From Geomonas diazotrophica (lineage in GTDB: Bacteria > Desulfobacterota > Desulfuromonadia > Geobacterales > Geobacteraceae), in the NCBI RefSeq assembly GCF_018919385.1, contig NZ_JAHLMF010000021.1, positions 336 through 45,339 of the forward strand: a stretch of DNA of 45,004 nt. The letters run 5' to 3'. Below are positions 34,484 to 43,410 of the stretch, piece after piece; the first letter of the stretch is position 1, and each line of letters opens with the position of its first letter. Made by a program: the position numbers and the translations under genes. The notes below the pieces were generated by a model that was not told where the DNA came from, made no database searches, and saw only the letters and a list, made by a program, of their open reading frames with translations.

Positions 34484-35782
34484 TTATCCCAGCCTCTGCA
34501 CCAATGCGTCATAGATGCCGTAGGGCGTCGACTCCACTACCTGCACCTCCGCCCCAAGCTGCCGCTCCACGTCCTCCAGTGTCAGGTTGTCCAGGAAGAC
34601 CCCTTCCCCCTCCTTCAGCATCACGTCAGGCACGAGCACCAATTCTCCCAGTTCCATCCCCTGCAGGGCGGCAACGACGTCGGCCCCGCAGACCAGGCCG
34701 GTAACCGTGACCGTGGGACCGAACAGCCTGTTGCGCACCGCCACCGGCTGCATGGCCACCCCGGTCGCACCGGAGAGCCGTTCCAGGAAGTCTGAGAGGT
34801 AACGGTAGGGAGACTCGCCGGTAACGACGGTCAGTTTTCCCGGCTTCAGTGCCTCGGCCTCCTGGAGCACCTGGTCCGCCTCGGAGAGGAACAGCGGGAT
34901 CATCCCGACGCCGTTCTCCAACTGAGGCAGGTCGCCGTAATTGTCGAGTTCGGGAAACGGCACATCGCCCTTGATGTAGAATTCATCCGCCAGAAACAGG
35001 AAGGGTTCGCCCAGGCGCTCTTGCAGCAGCCGGGACTCCGGGTACCACTTGCCGATGAACTCGGCGGCGAACTCCTTGGTGACCGGGGCCAGCGCCGGGA
35101 GGTTCTGCCTATGCTCGGTCAACCCCACCGGCACGACCGCCAGGGATGCCACCCACGGGTGCAAGGCGGCGAGGTCCTCCACCGTCCGGGCAAAGGCATC
35201 GCCGTCGTTCCAGCCAGGGCAGAGCACGACCTGGGTGTGCATGGTAATGCGTGCCTCGGCCAGCTCCCGCATCACGTCCAGGATGGGGAGGATGCCGGAC
35301 TTGCCCAGAAGCTTTTCACGCAGCGCCGCGTCGGTCGCGTGCACGGAGATGTAGAGCGGGGAGAGCCGCTGCTCCTTGATGCGGTCCAGCTCGGCCCGGC
35401 CGATGTTGGCCATGGTGACGTAGTTGCCGTAGAGAAAGGAAAGGCGGTAATCCTCATCCTTCACGTAAAGGGGGCCGCGCAGCCCGCGGGGCAGCTGGTG
35501 CACGAAGCAGAAGACGCAGTTGTTGCCGCAGCGTGCCGGCGCCGGCGCCTGAAAGGAGATCCCCAGGGGCTCCCCCTCTTCACGTTCCACTTCGAGTCCC
35601 CAGAGCTCCCCGTCGGCCTTTTCGACTTCCAGCTCCAGTTCCTCGTCGGCAGTGAAATAGTTGTAGTCGATAATGTCCCGCAGCGGATGCCCGTTCACCG
35701 ACAGCAGCCGGTCCCCCGGTGCGAGTTCCAGCTCGTCGGCGATGCTTCCAGGCATCACCTTATCAATAGTCAGACCTGACAT
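34484..35782 (-). CDS. DUF512 protein: PDZ plus radical-SAM-like
   Basis: A 432-residue protein. A PDZ-like domain (about 1-50, ITIDKVMPGSIADELELAPGDRLLSVNG) is followed by a cysteine motif CGNNCVFCFVHQLP with three cysteines spaced C-x3-C-x2-C, as in radical SAM enzymes, and the TIM-barrel-like DUF512 core. The family is conserved in anaerobes; its substrate is unknown. ATG at 35782 with GGAGGG upstream. It appears monocistronic. Confidence 0.85.
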   Translation of the reverse strand: MSGLTIDKVMPGSIADELELAPGDRLLSVNGHPLRDIIDYNYFTADEELELEVEKADGELWGLEVEREEGEPLGISFQAPAPARCGNNCVFCFVHQLPRGLRGPLYVKDEDYRLSFLYGNYVTMANIGRAELDRIKEQRLSPLYISVHATDAALREKLLGKSGILPILDVMRELAEARITMHTQVVLCPGWNDGDAFARTVEDLAALHPWVASLAVVPVGLTEHRQNLPALAPVTKEFAAEFIGKWYPESRLLQERLGEPFLFLADEFYIKGDVPFPELDNYGDLPQLENGVGMIPLFLSEADQVLQEAEALKPGKLTVVTGESPYRYLSDFLERLSGATGVAMQPVAVRNRLFGPTVTVTGLVCGADVVAALQGMELGELVLVPDVMLKEGEGVFLDNLTLEDVERQLGAEVQVVESTPYGIYDALVQRLG

Positions 35783-35934
35783 GAAATCCCTCCTGGTGCG
35801 CGCCCGGCAGCGGATGTCGAGATTTTCCGGCTGCGGTAACAGCAGTCGCAGGATACCCCGCGAGGCAACTGGCGTGAGAGCGGCGGCGCGCAGACTTTAA
35901 TGATAGGTGGAGAAGGAGGAATTTGGCAACAGAT

Positions 35935-35964
35935 AAAAAACGAGCCGGCCCTTTAGAGCCGGCT
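35935..35964 (-). terminator. Intrinsic terminator after hfq
   Basis: A perfect 7-bp stem AGCCGGC/GCCGGCT (35943-35949 with 35958-35964), followed on the minus strand by CGTTTTTT. It closes the mutL-miaA-hfq operon. The 35783-36049 gap holds nothing else that I can support. Confidence 0.85.
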
Positions 35965-36049
35965 GGAAGGAGGTACCGTGGTGACGAGCATGTACCGTCC
36001 GGATTGATACGGCTAATCCGGATCCCTGGTTCCTGCACAAGTGATCACG

Positions 36050-36274
36050 CTACTGGTGCAGTCGGAAAACGCCGTCTACAGAAGTGATACTGCAGATCGC
36101 GTGCTTATAGATGAGGATATCGCCGTGCACTTCCATGAGTACGGAGAAGTTATCGAAAGATTTGATATGCCCTTCCAGTTTTTCACCGGACATGAGCTGC
36201 ACCAAGACCTTTACGCGCTCCTTGCGAGACTGGTTGAGATACTGGTCCTGGATGTTAAAAGGCGTTTTAGGCAT
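36050..36274 (-). CDS. hfq: RNA chaperone Hfq
   Basis: A 74-residue Sm-like protein that forms a hexamer and pairs sRNAs with mRNAs. The Sm1 motif (VLVQLMSGEKLEGHIKSFDNFSVLM) and the Sm2 YKHAICSI sequence are intact. It ends soon after the Sm fold, without the long disordered tail of E. coli Hfq. AAGGAG precedes ATG 36274. It is the last gene of mutL-miaA-hfq, the same order as in enterobacteria, and has a terminator of its own. Confidence 0.97.
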   Translation of the reverse strand: MPKTPFNIQDQYLNQSRKERVKVLVQLMSGEKLEGHIKSFDNFSVLMEVHGDILIYKHAICSITSVDGVFRLHQ

Positions 36275-36286
36275 GATTCCGCTCCT

Positions 36287-37201
36287 TTACCCAAAGAATT
36301 CAATCACATGAACAAGGATACTAGCAAAACCTGCGGGATATTCAAGCCAATAAATATCATTTTCCCTGCCGAACCAGGTCATCTGCCGCTTGGCATAGCG
36401 GCGGCTGTCCCGCTTGATCAGCGTAACTGCCTCATCCAGCGTCATTTCACCAGCCAGGTAGGCCGTCACTTCCTTGTACCCTATGGAGCGCATTGACTTC
36501 AATTCACGGCTGTACCCTTGGATCAGAAGTTTCCGGACCTCTTCCACCAGCCCCTTTTCCAGCATCCTTTCCACCCGTGCATCGATACGCCGGTACAGTT
36601 CGGCCCGGTCCACGCTGATCGCCAGCTTCAAGGCACGGTAATGGTCGCCCGAGAATCCGTGCTCGGCCCGGAAGGCGGAAATGGGGCGGCCGGTCTGGGT
36701 GTACACTTCGAGGGCTCGCACCAGGCGCACCCGATCGTTGGGGTGAAGCCTCGCCGCGGTCTCGGGGTCGACCTCTGCCAAACGCCGGAGCAGTTCGTCT
36801 CCCGGGATATCGTCAAACTGACGGCGCAATTGCGGGTCACCGGTCGGGGAGTCGACAAGCCCCTCCAGCAGGGCGCGCAGGTATAGCCCGGTCCCGCCGA
36901 CCACGATCGCCCTTTTCCCCCGTCGGTCGATGTCTTCGATGGCGGCAGACGCCTCGCGCCTGAAGTCAGAGGCGGTAAAATCCTGGTCCGGTGACACGAT
37001 GTCGATCAGGTGGTGCGGCACCCTGGCCAGCTCTTCCGGGGAGGGCTTGGCAGTCCCGATGTCCAGACCGCGGTAGATCTGCATCGAGTCCGCATTGACG
37101 ATCTCGGCGTCGATCTGCTCGGCCAGCTTAAGGGCCAGGTCACTCTTGCCGGACCCCGTGGGTCCCCCCACCACCAGCAGTTTTATCTTCTCTTGCGTCA
37201 T
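36287..37201 (-). CDS. miaA: tRNA dimethylallyltransferase
   Basis: A 304-residue enzyme that adds a dimethylallyl group to A37 of tRNAs reading UNN codons. The P-loop GGPTGSGKSD, the NADSMQIYRGLDIGTAKP motif and FRREASAAIED mark the family. The later ERMLEKGLVEEVRKL and KRDSRRYAKRQMTWF segments are the tRNA-binding part. ATG at 37201 lies 38 nt after the mutL stop; hfq follows after 12 nt. The Shine-Dalgarno is weak. Confidence 0.96.
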   Translation of the reverse strand: MTQEKIKLLVVGGPTGSGKSDLALKLAEQIDAEIVNADSMQIYRGLDIGTAKPSPEELARVPHHLIDIVSPDQDFTASDFRREASAAIEDIDRRGKRAIVVGGTGLYLRALLEGLVDSPTGDPQLRRQFDDIPGDELLRRLAEVDPETAARLHPNDRVRLVRALEVYTQTGRPISAFRAEHGFSGDHYRALKLAISVDRAELYRRIDARVERMLEKGLVEEVRKLLIQGYSRELKSMRSIGYKEVTAYLAGEMTLDEAVTLIKRDSRRYAKRQMTWFGRENDIYWLEYPAGFASILVHVIEFFG

Positions 37202-37239
37202 GGTTTCTCATCTACCGCGGCAGCGGTTCGGCTGCCGGT

Positions 37240-39246
37240 CTACACCCGCTTGAACATCTTCTCCACCTCGGCCAGGGTGAGGGTCTGCATCACCGGCCTG
37301 CCATGGGGGCAGTTGCTGGAGAAGTCCGTCTCGTCCATCTGCCTGAACAGGGCCGAGATCTCCTGCGCGGTCAGGGTGCGCCGGCCGCGCACCACGCTAT
37401 GGCAGGCGATGCGCGCCAGGAGGTCCTCCTGGATGTCCGTGAAGGTCCGGCTGCGACTCAGGCTGGAAAGTTCCTCGAGGATGTCGCGGATGGTGCGCAG
37501 GTAGTCTGTGCCGGACAGGATCTGTGGCACACCGTTCAACAGCCAGGTATTGCCCCCGAATTCCTCGAAGGAAAAGCCCAGCCGACGCAGCTCCTCCAGG
37601 TTCTCCCCGAGAACCGCCGATTCCCTGAAGGAGAGCTCCAAGGTCTCCGGGAAGAGAAGCCCCTGGCTGTCCACCTCTTTGCCTGCGAACTCTCCTTTGA
37701 GTCTTTCGAAGGCCACCCGCTCGTGCGCCGCGTGCTGGTCGATCAGCACAAGGTCCGTGCCCCGCTGGCACAGGATATAGGAGGCGTTGAACTGGCCGAT
37801 CACGGCAAGCGACGAGAAATAGCCCGGTGCCTCGCTCTCCTGGCTCGGCGCAACCTCCGGCTCCTGGGAGGCTGGTCCCTGGGGGCACGGGGCGGGGGCG
37901 GCTTCCTCTCCCCTCCTGGCGGGCGCCTCGAAGTGGTACTGGGGGCGCAGCGGGGGCTGGGGCTTTGGCTGATATCCCACCAGCAGCTCGCGGATCTCGG
38001 CCACCTTGGCCTCGCTGACCGATTGCGTCGCCGGCTGTACCGTCTGTGTCATCTGATGCACCGGATGCGTCGGTGCCTGACCTGCTGTTGCTGCCGCCGC
38101 CGGAGTGGGCGCGACGGCGTGAGGCGACGCACCCTGCGATGCGCATGAAGGGCCCGGGGCACGAAGTGGCGCGCTGACGGTGCTGCTGCGCTGCTCGGCA
38201 CCCAGCTCCGGCGGAGCTGAAGCCGGTACGGCCGGCCGTTTCAGCCAGGGGGTCTGCTTCAGCACGCTTTCCACCGCGTACTGGATCGTGTCGTGCACCT
38301 TCCCCTGTTCGCGGAACCTCACCTCGTGCTTGGTCGGATGCACGTTCACGTCTACTTCGCCCGGGGCGATATCGATGAACACGGCGACGACGGGGTAACG
38401 CCCGCGCTCCAGAAAGTTCCGGTAGGCCTGGAGAATGGCGTGCTGCACCACCTTGTCCTTGATGAACCGGCCGTTTATGTAGGTGTACAGATGACTGGCG
38501 GCGCTGCGGCTGCATTCAGGTGCCGCCACAAGGCCGGTCACCCGCACGCCCCCCGGCACCTCGTACGACACCGGATAGAGGAAGGAGGCGATGGACCGGC
38601 CAAGCAGGGTCGCCACCCGCTCCTTGAGGTCGGCGTCGAGCGCGCGGAACACCACCTTGCCGTCATTTTTATAGGTAAAACGGACGTCGGGGCGGGAGAT
38701 GGCCAGCCGGGTCAGCAGCTCCCCCACATGTCCCCCTTCGGTCTCTGCGCTCTTCATGAACTTGAGTCGCGCCGGCGTATTGAAGAAGAGGTTGCGGACC
38801 GCGATGACCGTCCCGGCCGCCATGCCACACTCCTTGACCTCCTTGATGCGCCCCCCCTCGACGTAGATCTCGGTCCCCTCCAGGCTGTCGCTGGTGCGGG
38901 TGGAGATGGTGAGGCGGGACACCGAAGCCACCGAGGGCAGCGCCTCGCCGCGAAAACCGAGGGTTGAGAGGGCGAAGAGATCCTCGTCGCTGGCGATCTT
39001 GCTGGTGGCGTGTCGCTCGAGTGCCAGGAGCGCGTCCTCGCGCGACATCCCGCTGCCGGAATCGGTGACCTTTATGAGCCGCCGGCCGCCGGACTCGATC
39101 TCCACCACGACCTCTTTGGAGCCCGCGTCGAGGGCGTTCTCCACCAGTTCCTTGGCCACGGAGGCCGGCCGTTCCACCACCTCGCCGGCGGCGATTTTGT
39201 TGGTCAGGTTCTCGGGAAGTATTCGTATCTTGGTTGCCAATGTCAT
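37240..39246 (-). CDS. mutL: DNA mismatch repair protein MutL
   Basis: A 668-residue mismatch repair factor. The N-terminal GHKL ATPase motifs are ELVENALDAGS, DSGSGMSRED and TLGFRGEALPSV. A Pro/Gln/Ala-rich linker (about 350-470) joins the C-terminal dimerisation domain, which carries the endonuclease motif DQHAAHERVAFE together with CHSVV and CPHGRPVM, so this MutL should nick DNA, as in organisms without MutH. The start is ambiguous: ATG at 39246 is immediately after GAGAGG, whereas TTG at 39240 has that Shine-Dalgarno at the usual distance. It is the first gene of the operon. Confidence 0.95.
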   Translation of the reverse strand: MTLATKIRILPENLTNKIAAGEVVERPASVAKELVENALDAGSKEVVVEIESGGRRLIKVTDSGSGMSREDALLALERHATSKIASDEDLFALSTLGFRGEALPSVASVSRLTISTRTSDSLEGTEIYVEGGRIKEVKECGMAAGTVIAVRNLFFNTPARLKFMKSAETEGGHVGELLTRLAISRPDVRFTYKNDGKVVFRALDADLKERVATLLGRSIASFLYPVSYEVPGGVRVTGLVAAPECSRSAASHLYTYINGRFIKDKVVQHAILQAYRNFLERGRYPVVAVFIDIAPGEVDVNVHPTKHEVRFREQGKVHDTIQYAVESVLKQTPWLKRPAVPASAPPELGAEQRSSTVSAPLRAPGPSCASQGASPHAVAPTPAAAATAGQAPTHPVHQMTQTVQPATQSVSEAKVAEIRELLVGYQPKPQPPLRPQYHFEAPARRGEEAAPAPCPQGPASQEPEVAPSQESEAPGYFSSLAVIGQFNASYILCQRGTDLVLIDQHAAHERVAFERLKGEFAGKEVDSQGLLFPETLELSFRESAVLGENLEELRRLGFSFEEFGGNTWLLNGVPQILSGTDYLRTIRDILEELSSLSRSRTFTDIQEDLLARIACHSVVRGRRTLTAQEISALFRQMDETDFSSNCPHGRPVMQTLTLAEVEKMFKRV

Positions 39247-39273
39247 CCTCTCGCTGCGGTAATCGAAGTGAGC

Positions 39274-39303
39274 AAGATACCTTAAGGGGCGCCCCTTTGT
39301 AAA
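39274..39303 (-). promoter_or_regulatory. mutL operon promoter with palindromic spacer
   Basis: Minus strand TTTACA (39298-39303), an 18-nt spacer and TATCTT (39274-39279). The spacer contains a perfect 14-bp palindrome AAGGGGCGCCCCTT (39284-39297), which could be an operator. The leader to mutL is about 25 nt. Confidence 0.5.
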
Positions 39304-39352
39304 TCCAAGATTCGCTGTCGCAGGCAACCCCGCGCGCGTGCCTTTGCACTCA

Positions 39353-39387
39353 TTGCGGGAGCGGGAAACGATGCTATAACATGCAGA
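39353..39387 (+). promoter_or_regulatory. Promoter abutting the carboxypeptidase start codon (leaderless)
   Basis: TTGCGG (39353-39358), a 16-nt spacer, TATAAC (39375-39380), then 7 nt to ATG at 39388. No Shine-Dalgarno is present. It is divergent from the mutL promoter about 50 nt away. Confidence 0.5.
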
Positions 39388-40293
39388 ATGAAAATTTTCT
39401 CATCTACCAAAAGATATATTTTCATCGCGACAGTAATCTACGGCTTCGTCCTTCCTCAGCCAGCCACTGCACGCTCCTACCATCCCGCCACGACCTACCT
39501 GGTCAAGATCAACGGCCAGATATTTCGCCAGCGAAACGCCGCCATCCGCCGGGCGCCGGCCAGCCTCACCAAGATGATGACCGCCTTGGTCGTCCTGGAA
39601 AGGTGCGACCTGGACGAGGTGGTCGTAGTGAGCCGCAGCGCCGCACGGGAAACCGGCAGCAGGATCGGGCTGAGGCGTGGTGAGAAGTTCCGGGTGCGCG
39701 ACCTGCTGGCGGCGACGCTGATCGCTTCGGCCAACGACGCTTGCCGAGCCCTCGCCGAGCACGCCTGTGGCAATCAACGCGATTTCGTGATACAGATGAA
39801 CGCGCGGGCCCGGGCCCTTGGCCTGGAAAACACCCATTTTGCCAACGCCTGCGGCCACGACAACAGGGGGCTCTATTCCAATGCGCATGACCTGGCGCGC
39901 CTGGCCGAGAGGGCGATGCAACTGCCGCAATTCGCGAAGATAGTCGCGAGCCCCAACATGCGCATCGCCACGCTTGACGGCAGGCACAGTTATTATCTGA
40001 GGAATAAAAACAGGCTGATCGGCAGGTATCCTGGGGCTATTGGAGTCAAAACGGGGACCACGCCCAACGCCGGCCAATGCCTCGTTGCTCTGGCCGAGCG
40101 GGAGGACAGGAGGGTCCTGCTGGTTATCATGCACTCCAGGAACAGGTGGCAGGCGGCACCGGCCCTGCTCGATGCCGCCTTCGCGGTCTCCTCACCGCGT
40201 CATGCCGCAAAAAGAGTCACCGAATCAGCGACACCAGGAAGGAGAGAGGATGAAGCATCACCGGAAGGAGTTATGGTTCCAAATCAAGAGTAG
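39388..40293 (+). CDS. D-alanyl-D-alanine carboxypeptidase (S11 family)
   Basis: A 301-residue penicillin-binding peptidase that trims the pentapeptide of peptidoglycan. Signal peptide (about 1-29, ATARS) is followed by the three active-site boxes: SLTK (S59, K62), SAN (S114-N116) and KTG (K221-G223). The C-terminal anchor domain of PBP5/6 is missing, so it is a short secreted form. It appears to start without a Shine-Dalgarno, from a promoter ending 7 nt upstream. Its last 44 nt overlap the start of the next gene, yjbQ. Confidence 0.9.
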   Translation: MKIFSSTKRYIFIATVIYGFVLPQPATARSYHPATTYLVKINGQIFRQRNAAIRRAPASLTKMMTALVVLERCDLDEVVVVSRSAARETGSRIGLRRGEKFRVRDLLAATLIASANDACRALAEHACGNQRDFVIQMNARARALGLENTHFANACGHDNRGLYSNAHDLARLAERAMQLPQFAKIVASPNMRIATLDGRHSYYLRNKNRLIGRYPGAIGVKTGTTPNAGQCLVALAEREDRRVLLVIMHSRNRWQAAPALLDAAFAVSSPRHAAKRVTESATPGRREDEASPEGVMVPNQE

Positions 40294-40666
40294 GCGCGGC
40301 TTTGTCAACATCACCCCTGACCTCGAAGCCGCCCTGGCCGAAAGCGGAATACGCGAGGGGCTCTTGTTGTGCAACGCCATGCACATCACCGCCAGCGTCT
40401 TCATAAACGATGACGAATCCGGGCTGCACCAGGACTTTGAAGAATGGCTGGAAGGACTGGCACCCGAGAAACCGCACAGCCGGTACCGCCACAACTATGG
40501 CGAGGACAACGGCGACGCGCACCTGAAAAGAACCATCATGGGGCGGGAAGTGGTCGTTGCGGTAACGGGCGGAAAGCTGGATCTGGGGCCTTGGGAGCAG
40601 ATTTTTTACGGAGAGTTCGATGGCATGCGCAAAAAGCGAGTCCTGGTAAAGATCATCGGCGAGTAG
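40250..40666 (+). CDS. YjbQ / UPF0047 family protein
   Basis: A 138-residue protein of the YjbQ family. The [42 protein letters not shown] start and the [29 protein letters not shown] end are typical; histidines in HITA and HNYGEDN form the presumed metal/active site. Homologues can make thiamine phosphate in complementation tests, but the true role is unclear. ATG 40250 has AGGAAGGAG upstream and lies inside the end of the carboxypeptidase gene, in another frame. Confidence 0.92.
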   Translation: MKHHRKELWFQIKSRRGFVNITPDLEAALAESGIREGLLLCNAMHITASVFINDDESGLHQDFEEWLEGLAPEKPHSRYRHNYGEDNGDAHLKRTIMGREVVVAVTGGKLDLGPWEQIFYGEFDGMRKKRVLVKIIGE

Positions 40667-40712
40667 TCACATGGGAACCGGGCCACTGGGCGAAGCACTT
40701 ATACCCCCCCCC

Positions 40713-42260
40713 TCACACAGCGTGCAGCACCAAAACGGTAATGTCGTCGGGCTGCGGGTCAGGCTTGCCTATCAGGGCAATGAGAGTGTCGGCCATCTCC
40801 TGGGCGCTCTTCTTTCCCGAAAGCTTCCTTGCCAGCTTCTCGTGAGTGAGTTCCAGTTCCGGCTTCGCATCTACCAAGCCGTCACTGTAGAGGACCATCA
40901 CATCGCCCTTCCCGAACTGCACCGCCCCCTCCTGGTACACCTCATCACTCTGTATCCCCAAAGGGAGCCCGCGAGGGTTCAAAGTCTCTACTGCACCGTT
41001 GGCACGTCTGACGAAAACGTAGCCGTGACCGCAGTCGACAAACGAGAGTGTTCGTGACGCGGAGTCCAACTGGGCGTGGAACAGGGTCACGAAACTCTCA
41101 GAATTCTCCAGATCCTCGTTCAGCGAGTTTTCGGCCAGGTGCACAGCTTGCGCCGGCGGATTGTAAAGAGTGACTGCATGAAGCGCCGCCCGGACCGTGG
41201 CCATCAACATGGCGGCGGCCATCCCCTTCCCCATTACATCCCCGAGGGTCAGGTTGAAGAGCGTAGGCGACACCTGCTGCCAATCATAGTAGTCGCCGCC
41301 AACCTGTTTGGCAGGGAGACAGCGGGCGGCGATCTCGAAATTCGTGATTTGGGGATATACCCTCGGCAGGAGCTTGGCCTGGATCTCTGCGGCATACACC
41401 AACTCAAGCTGCAGCTGCATGCGGCGCAGCTCGCTCTCCCGTAGATCAGCCTCCGCCTTTTTCCGTTCGCTGATGTCCCTGAAGATGGAGATGTTGCCGG
41501 TGACGTTGCCAAAGCGATCCAGACGCTTCATCGCGTAAAGCTCGCCGATAAAGACTTCGCCGCTTCTCCTACGGAAATGCAGTTCCACCAGCTTTCCCTT
41601 CACCCGGGTTTTGGCGTCGAAAACCTCCTTGCCGGTACTGTCGTAATCGTCATCCTTGGCATAGAGAATTCTGCTGCTCTTGCCGATCACCTCCGGCGAA
41701 TCGTAGCCGAAGATGTCGTGAAGCGCGGGCTGGTTCACATGCAGTATGGTGCGGTTGTGATCGGCGACCACGATGACGTCGCGAATGCTGTTGAACAAGT
41801 TGCGGTAGTCTTCGGCTCGCTTCTCGATTTCGGCGTGCGCTACTTCCAGGTCCCGCTCGGTTTGCCGCTGCTTGGCCCGTTCCTGTGCCTCGGTAAGCGC
41901 GCGCTGCACCGCGGGAACCAGCCGGGATAAGCGGCTCTTGAGGACGTAATCCGTTGCACCGCTCTTAAGAGACTCGATGGCCGCTTCTTCGCCCAACTTC
42001 CCCGATACAAAGACGAAGGGCAGATCGGGCAGTTTCTGACGCACCATCGCCAAGGCGGTCATGCCATCGAAAGCGGGAAGCGCAAAATCAGCCAGGATCA
42101 GGTCCATCCCGCCGCGCTCCAAAGCGACACTGAACTCGTCCCGCCTCGACACTACCTGGACCTCGCAATCGAGCCCCTCCGAGGTGAGTGTCAGCAGAAC
42201 CAGTTCCGCATCCATTGGATCATCTTCAAGGTGCAGTATGCGCAGACGCTCCTGTTTCAT
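40713..42260 (-). CDS. Response regulator with PAS and PP2C (SpoIIE-like) phosphatase
   Basis: A 515-residue signalling protein: a receiver domain (about 7-125) with acidic pocket LEDDP and phosphoacceptor D58; a PAS domain (about 150-260); and a PP2C/SpoIIE phosphatase (about 300-510) with GDYYDW, LTLGDVMGKGMAAAML and YSDGLVDA, the metal-binding motifs. A coiled-coil segment (127-148) joins receiver and PAS. Such proteins usually act on anti-sigma-factor antagonists. The ATG at 42260 overlaps the upstream receiver gene's stop by 4 nt. No partner kinase, anti-sigma factor or antagonist is in the window. Confidence 0.93.
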   Translation of the reverse strand: MKQERLRILHLEDDPMDAELVLLTLTSEGLDCEVQVVSRRDEFSVALERGGMDLILADFALPAFDGMTALAMVRQKLPDLPFVFVSGKLGEEAAIESLKSGATDYVLKSRLSRLVPAVQRALTEAQERAKQRQTERDLEVAHAEIEKRAEDYRNLFNSIRDVIVVADHNRTILHVNQPALHDIFGYDSPEVIGKSSRILYAKDDDYDSTGKEVFDAKTRVKGKLVELHFRRRSGEVFIGELYAMKRLDRFGNVTGNISIFRDISERKKAEADLRESELRRMQLQLELVYAAEIQAKLLPRVYPQITNFEIAARCLPAKQVGGDYYDWQQVSPTLFNLTLGDVMGKGMAAAMLMATVRAALHAVTLYNPPAQAVHLAENSLNEDLENSESFVTLFHAQLDSASRTLSFVDCGHGYVFVRRANGAVETLNPRGLPLGIQSDEVYQEGAVQFGKGDVMVLYSDGLVDAKPELELTHEKLARKLSGKKSAQEMADTLIALIGKPDPQPDDITVLVLHAV

Positions 42261-42715
42261 TGATTATGGCCCTTATGAGGTAGCGGAGGAGGCTCGTTGA
42301 TTATGGCCCAAAAGGCGCCGACTTCCTTGACAGCTGTAATGAACTCGGAAAAGTTCACCGGTTTTACGACGTATGCGTTGACCCCCAACCGGTAGCTGTC
42401 CACAACATCCCTCTCCTCCCGTGAAGAGGTCAGCACAACCACCGGGATGCATTTGAGCTTCTCATCCCGTTTGAGAATGCCGAGCACCTCTAGACCGTCC
42501 ACCTTCGGCAGTTTCAAGTCCAAAAGTATGACCGCCAGGTTCAATGACGCCTCACCGGCATACGCCCCACGCCTGTAAAGATAATCGAGGGCTTCGGCAC
42601 CGTCTCTGACAACATCGACCCCGTTGGCAAGATTATGCTCAGCGAGGGCCTCCAAGGTAAGTTCAGCATCATTGGCGTTGTCCTCAACCAACAATATCCG
42701 CTTTAGCTTTAACAT
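42257..42715 (-). CDS. Single-domain response regulator
   Basis: A 152-residue receiver domain with the phosphoacceptor D66 (VILLDLKLPKVDGLEVL), the acid pair in LVEDNAND, the switch Thr in VVLTSSREERD and Lys in YVVKPVNFSEF. It resembles the Rcp1 type partners of phytochrome-like kinases. It is the first gene of a pair with the PP2C protein, with a 4-nt overlap. AAGGAG precedes ATG 42715. The 42716-43038 gap contains no gene or clear promoter that I can support. Confidence 0.93.
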   Translation of the reverse strand: MLKLKRILLVEDNANDAELTLEALAEHNLANGVDVVRDGAEALDYLYRRGAYAGEASLNLAVILLDLKLPKVDGLEVLGILKRDEKLKCIPVVVLTSSREERDVVDSYRLGVNAYVVKPVNFSEFITAVKEVGAFWAIINEPPPLPHKGHNQ

Positions 42716-43038
42716 CCCCGTATCTCCTTAGTCCCCTCACCGCATACCAGGAAAACATGCAAGGAAAATATCCGTTGGACACACAGATTTTACCACGTCC
42801 TGTCTGAGATACACCAATGGCCTTTGCCCCTTGGGGACTCCTCATGCCTACAACTGAAGGACAGAGACTACTGTGGAACAGATCATTTTTAACGGAAAAA
42901 ACAGGCTGCCATCCCTTTTCAAGTTTGGCTTATCCCTATGCAGGTGGTGAAAATACCTTTCCTTAGGAGCAAGGACATGATTTTCTGCTATATCTTAATG
43001 CAAAGTTACGCTCGACATCACGAGTAAAAGGAGAAGCA

Positions 43039-43368
43039 ATGAAAGATTTGATTGTTGTGGCATTAGCGGTAACCGCACTTTCCATCACCACCCTCCAGGC
43101 TGCACAGGAAGCACCCAAATCTGCGCCCACATCTGGGACCAATCTTGGCAGTGTCACTGGTGGCGTGTTCAAGGAAGCACACTTGGTTATCGACAAAAAG
43201 TGCGTTTCGTGCCACACCGCTGAGCGCATCGAAAGCGCGATCGTCGCCGGCAAGGACATGCAAAAGATCCAGCACAGAATGGAACTCAAGGGAGTAAAGC
43301 TGACTGCCGACGAACAGTCCGTGCTGGGAATCTTCTACAAGCAGAGTCCGCTGAAACCAAAGAAATAG
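43039..43368 (+). CDS. Monoheme c-type cytochrome
   Basis: A 109-residue periplasmic protein: signal peptide (about 1-22, LQAAQ), a Ser/Gly-rich linker, and one heme-binding CVSCH motif (C55, C58, H59). A methionine-containing segment follows (KDMQKIQHRMEL) that could supply the distal heme ligand. Small monoheme cytochromes like this carry electrons in Geobacteraceae. AAAAGGAG lies upstream of ATG 43039. Alone on the plus strand. Confidence 0.85.
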   Translation: MKDLIVVALAVTALSITTLQAAQEAPKSAPTSGTNLGSVTGGVFKEAHLVIDKKCVSCHTAERIESAIVAGKDMQKIQHRMELKGVKLTADEQSVLGIFYKQSPLKPKK

Positions 43369-43386
43369 TCAACGCCAACCAGGACC

Positions 43387-43406
43387 GGGGGGGGGACCGC
43401 CCCCCC
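43387..43406. terminator. GC hairpin between convergent genes
   Basis: Nine G residues, ACCG, then seven C residues (43387-43406), between the cytochrome stop and the L,D-transpeptidase stop. The short T run makes it a weak terminator at best; either strand could use it. Confidence 0.4.
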
Positions 43407-43410
43407 TTAC

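Noticed and set aside
35763-36038. 91-aa minus-strand frame between hfq and the DUF512 gene
   Set aside because: It overlaps the hfq terminator and the DUF512 start and has no Shine-Dalgarno.
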